In this document: piece by piece, positions 62,514 to 64,000 of the stretch
Layout: each line of letters opens with the position of its first letter
Position numbering within the stretch: position 1 is the stretch's first letter
The notes under the pieces: model-generated
What the model saw: only the letters and a program-made list of their open reading frames with translations
What the model was told of the DNA's origin: nothing
Databases searched by the model: none
Program-made: the position numbers and the translations under genes
Assembly (NCBI GenBank): GCA_016892645.1
Contig: JAFEMX010000011.1
Location: forward strand, 1 to 64,000
Length of the DNA: 64,000 bases
Source of the DNA: Micrococcaceae bacterium RIT 802
GTDB lineage: Bacteria > Actinomycetota > Actinomycetes > Actinomycetales > Micrococcaceae
Direction: 5' to 3'

Positions 62514-62574
62514 GGACGCCTTCGCCACTAGCATCGGGGACAACGCAGCAACCCAGCCCGGACGGAGTCGCACC

Positions 62575-64000
62575 ATGGCCGAGATCCCCACAGCATCCCT
62601 GCGCACCGGCGCCTACATCGACGGAACGTTCCGCCCCGCTACCGACGGGGCGACCTTTGAGTCCCTCGCCCCGGCCACCGGGCGGAAGATCACCGACGTC
62701 GCGGCCTGCGGTGCCGAGGACGTCGACGCCGCGGTGGCCAGTGCCCGCGCCGCCTTCGAGGCGGGGACGTGGAGCCAGACCAATCCGGCAGAGCGCAAGG
62801 CCGTGCTGCTGCGCCTGGCCGACCTCATCGAGGCGGCCACCGACGAGCTCGCCCTGCTCGAATCGGTCGATGCCGGACGGCCGATCGCCAACTGCCACGA
62901 ATTCGATATACCGGACACGATCGGCACCATCCGCTGGTACGCCGAGGCCGTGGACAAGGTCTTCGGCAAGGTCTCGCCCACCGGCTCCGGGGAGCTCGGG
63001 CTGATCGTGCGCGAACCGATCGGCGTGGTCGGCGCCGTGCTGCCCTGGAACTTCCCGGCGGCGATGCTCGCGTGGAAGATGGCGCCCGCCCTGGCCGCCG
63101 GCAACTCCCTGGTGGTCAAGCCGCCGGAGCTCGCCTCCCTGTCCACATTGCGGATTGCCGAACTGGCCACCGAGGCCGGGGTGCCCGACGGCGTCTTCAA
63201 CGTCATCCCGGGCCTGGGGCACATTGCCGGACGGGCGCTGGGGCTGCACCCGGACGTCGACATGATCACGTTCACCGGGTCCACCGAGATCGGTCGCGAA
63301 TTCCTGCGCTACTCGGCGGACAGCAACCTGAAGAACATCGCCCTGGAGTGCGGAGGCAAGTCCCCGCAGATCGTGCTGGCCGACAATGCCGACCGGCTCC
63401 CCGAGGTCGCCGAGGACCTGGCGGAGGCGGCGTTCTGGGCCTCCGGGCAGAACTGCTCCGCCGGTTCGCGGATCCTGGTCCACGAGTCGATCCGCCCCGA
63501 CTTCGTCGACGAACTCGCCCGGCAGGCGACGGTCCGCACCGTCGGCGACCCGTCCTCGCCGGAAACCGTCACCGGTCCGCTGATCGAGGCCTCGGCGCTG
63601 GAGCGGGTGCTCGGCTACGTCGACGGCGCACGGTCCGCAGGGGCCCGCATCGTCACCGGCGGGGAGGCCCTGCTGGGCGAGACCGGCGGCTGGTACATCG
63701 CCCCCACCGTGATCGACGGCGTCGAGCCCGGCATGCAGGTCGCCCGCGAGGAGGTCTTCGGCCCGGTCGTCGCGGTCATCGGCTTCGACGACGAGGCCGA
63801 GGCGCTGCGGATGGCCAACGACACCGAGTACGGGTTGGCCGCGACGATCTGGGCCCGCGACATCGACAAGGCGGTCCGGTTGGCGCGCGGCGTCCGGGCG
63901 GGCACCGTGGCGATCAACGGGTACAGCGAGGGGAACATCACCACCCCGTTCGGCGGCTACCGAACCTCGGGTTTCGGGGGTCGGGACAACGGGCTGGAGG
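62575..64000 (+). CDS. NAD(P)-dependent aldehyde dehydrogenase (3' end outside window)
   Basis: 475 residues are visible of an expected near 495. Complete ALDH active site: GAVLPWNFPAAMLAWKMAPA (N169-type Asn), general base Glu258 (ALECGGKSP), nucleophile Cys294 (WASGQNCSAGSR) and EVFGPVVAV. The C-terminal PFGGYRTSGFGG block is present just before the window edge. Sequence type is close to PuuC/gamma-aminobutyraldehyde dehydrogenases that work in polyamine breakdown. Start at 62575 behind ACGGAG, with tandem palindromes upstream. Confidence 0.93.
   Translation, partial: MAEIPTASLRTGAYIDGTFRPATDGATFESLAPATGRKITDVAACGAEDVDAAVASARAAFEAGTWSQTNPAERKAVLLRLADLIEAATDELALLESVDAGRPIANCHEFDIPDTIGTIRWYAEAVDKVFGKVSPTGSGELGLIVREPIGVVGAVLPWNFPAAMLAWKMAPALAAGNSLVVKPPELASLSTLRIAELATEAGVPDGVFNVIPGLGHIAGRALGLHPDVDMITFTGSTEIGREFLRYSADSNLKNIALECGGKSPQIVLADNADRLPEVAEDLAEAAFWASGQNCSAGSRILVHESIRPDFVDELARQATVRTVGDPSSPETVTGPLIEASALERVLGYVDGARSAGARIVTGGEALLGETGGWYIAPTVIDGVEPGMQVAREEVFGPVVAVIGFDDEAEALRMANDTEYGLAATIWARDIDKAVRLARGVRAGTVAINGYSEGNITTPFGGYRTSGFGGRDNGLE

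Overview
The window is high-GC DNA with typical actinobacterial gene signs: GTG and TTG starts, 4-bp ATGA/GTGA gene overlaps, convergent genes with overlapping stops, and several apparently leaderless genes. The gene content (LutABC and LctP, doubled Lrp regulators, MHS transporters, a CG0192-type maltokinase-cap protein, a DUF218 protein, paired DinB proteins) suggests a Micrococcales actinobacterium, probably Micrococcaceae/Arthrobacter-like. This is inferred from gene content only. The track is ordinary chromosome apart from one decayed patch at 38.3-39.3 kb and smaller relics near 36.3 and 45.8 kb. I recognised no rRNA, tRNA, CRISPR array or complete insertion sequence.

Layout. 1-13.3 kb: a small nonribosomal peptide cluster on the + strand. 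It holds a three-module NRPS with a thioesterase (its 5' end is outside the window), an MbtH protein, a DrrAB-type ABC exporter and an Sfp-type phosphopantetheinyl transferase. The first condensation domain is EntF-like and the three adenylation domains carry nearly the same predicted specificity residues. 13.3-18.7 kb: a convergent oligopeptide ABC importer (fused double ATPase, two permeases, lipoprotein) with a very strong stem-loop after the binding-protein gene. 19-23.7 kb: a DoxX protein, a conserved hypothetical, and an M20 amidohydrolase plus MHS transporter unit divergent from a doubled Lrp regulator. 23.7-29.5 kb: lactate utilisation. The LctP permease and its GntR/FadR repressor run one way and lutABC the other, with three copies of a TGGTCNGACCA operator between them. 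29.5-36 kb: a macrolide-phosphotransferase-like kinase, a VOC protein, a sialidase without a signal peptide, a divergent Cys-rich HTH regulator/DoxX pair, and a gamma-glutamyltransferase.

36.2-39.8 kb is the most unusual part. Behind an IS3-type transposase relic sits a chagasin-like (I42) cysteine-protease inhibitor, followed by a papain-family (C1A) cysteine peptidase with two peptidoglycan-binding domains. After these come a truncated MHS transporter fused to a frameshifted nucleotidyltransferase 'toxin', and its apparently intact HTH partner with an inverted repeat at the start codon.

39.8-64 kb is mostly housekeeping and accessory genes in short units: NYN nuclease, CG0192 protein, Tat-exported EEP hydrolase, TPR and VOC proteins, an ArsR/CDF metal-efflux pair with an operator across the ArsR start codon, DUF1232, a DHFR-like protein, a PheC-type lipoprotein, a GDPD-LTD fusion, a ZIP transporter, glucose dehydrogenase, a second lactate dehydrogenase (LldD), a GH3 lipoprotein, a TetR/EamA pair, a WYL regulator with two DinB proteins, a DUF218 membrane protein, MOSC, a tyrosine phosphatase and the start of an aldehyde dehydrogenase cut by the window end.
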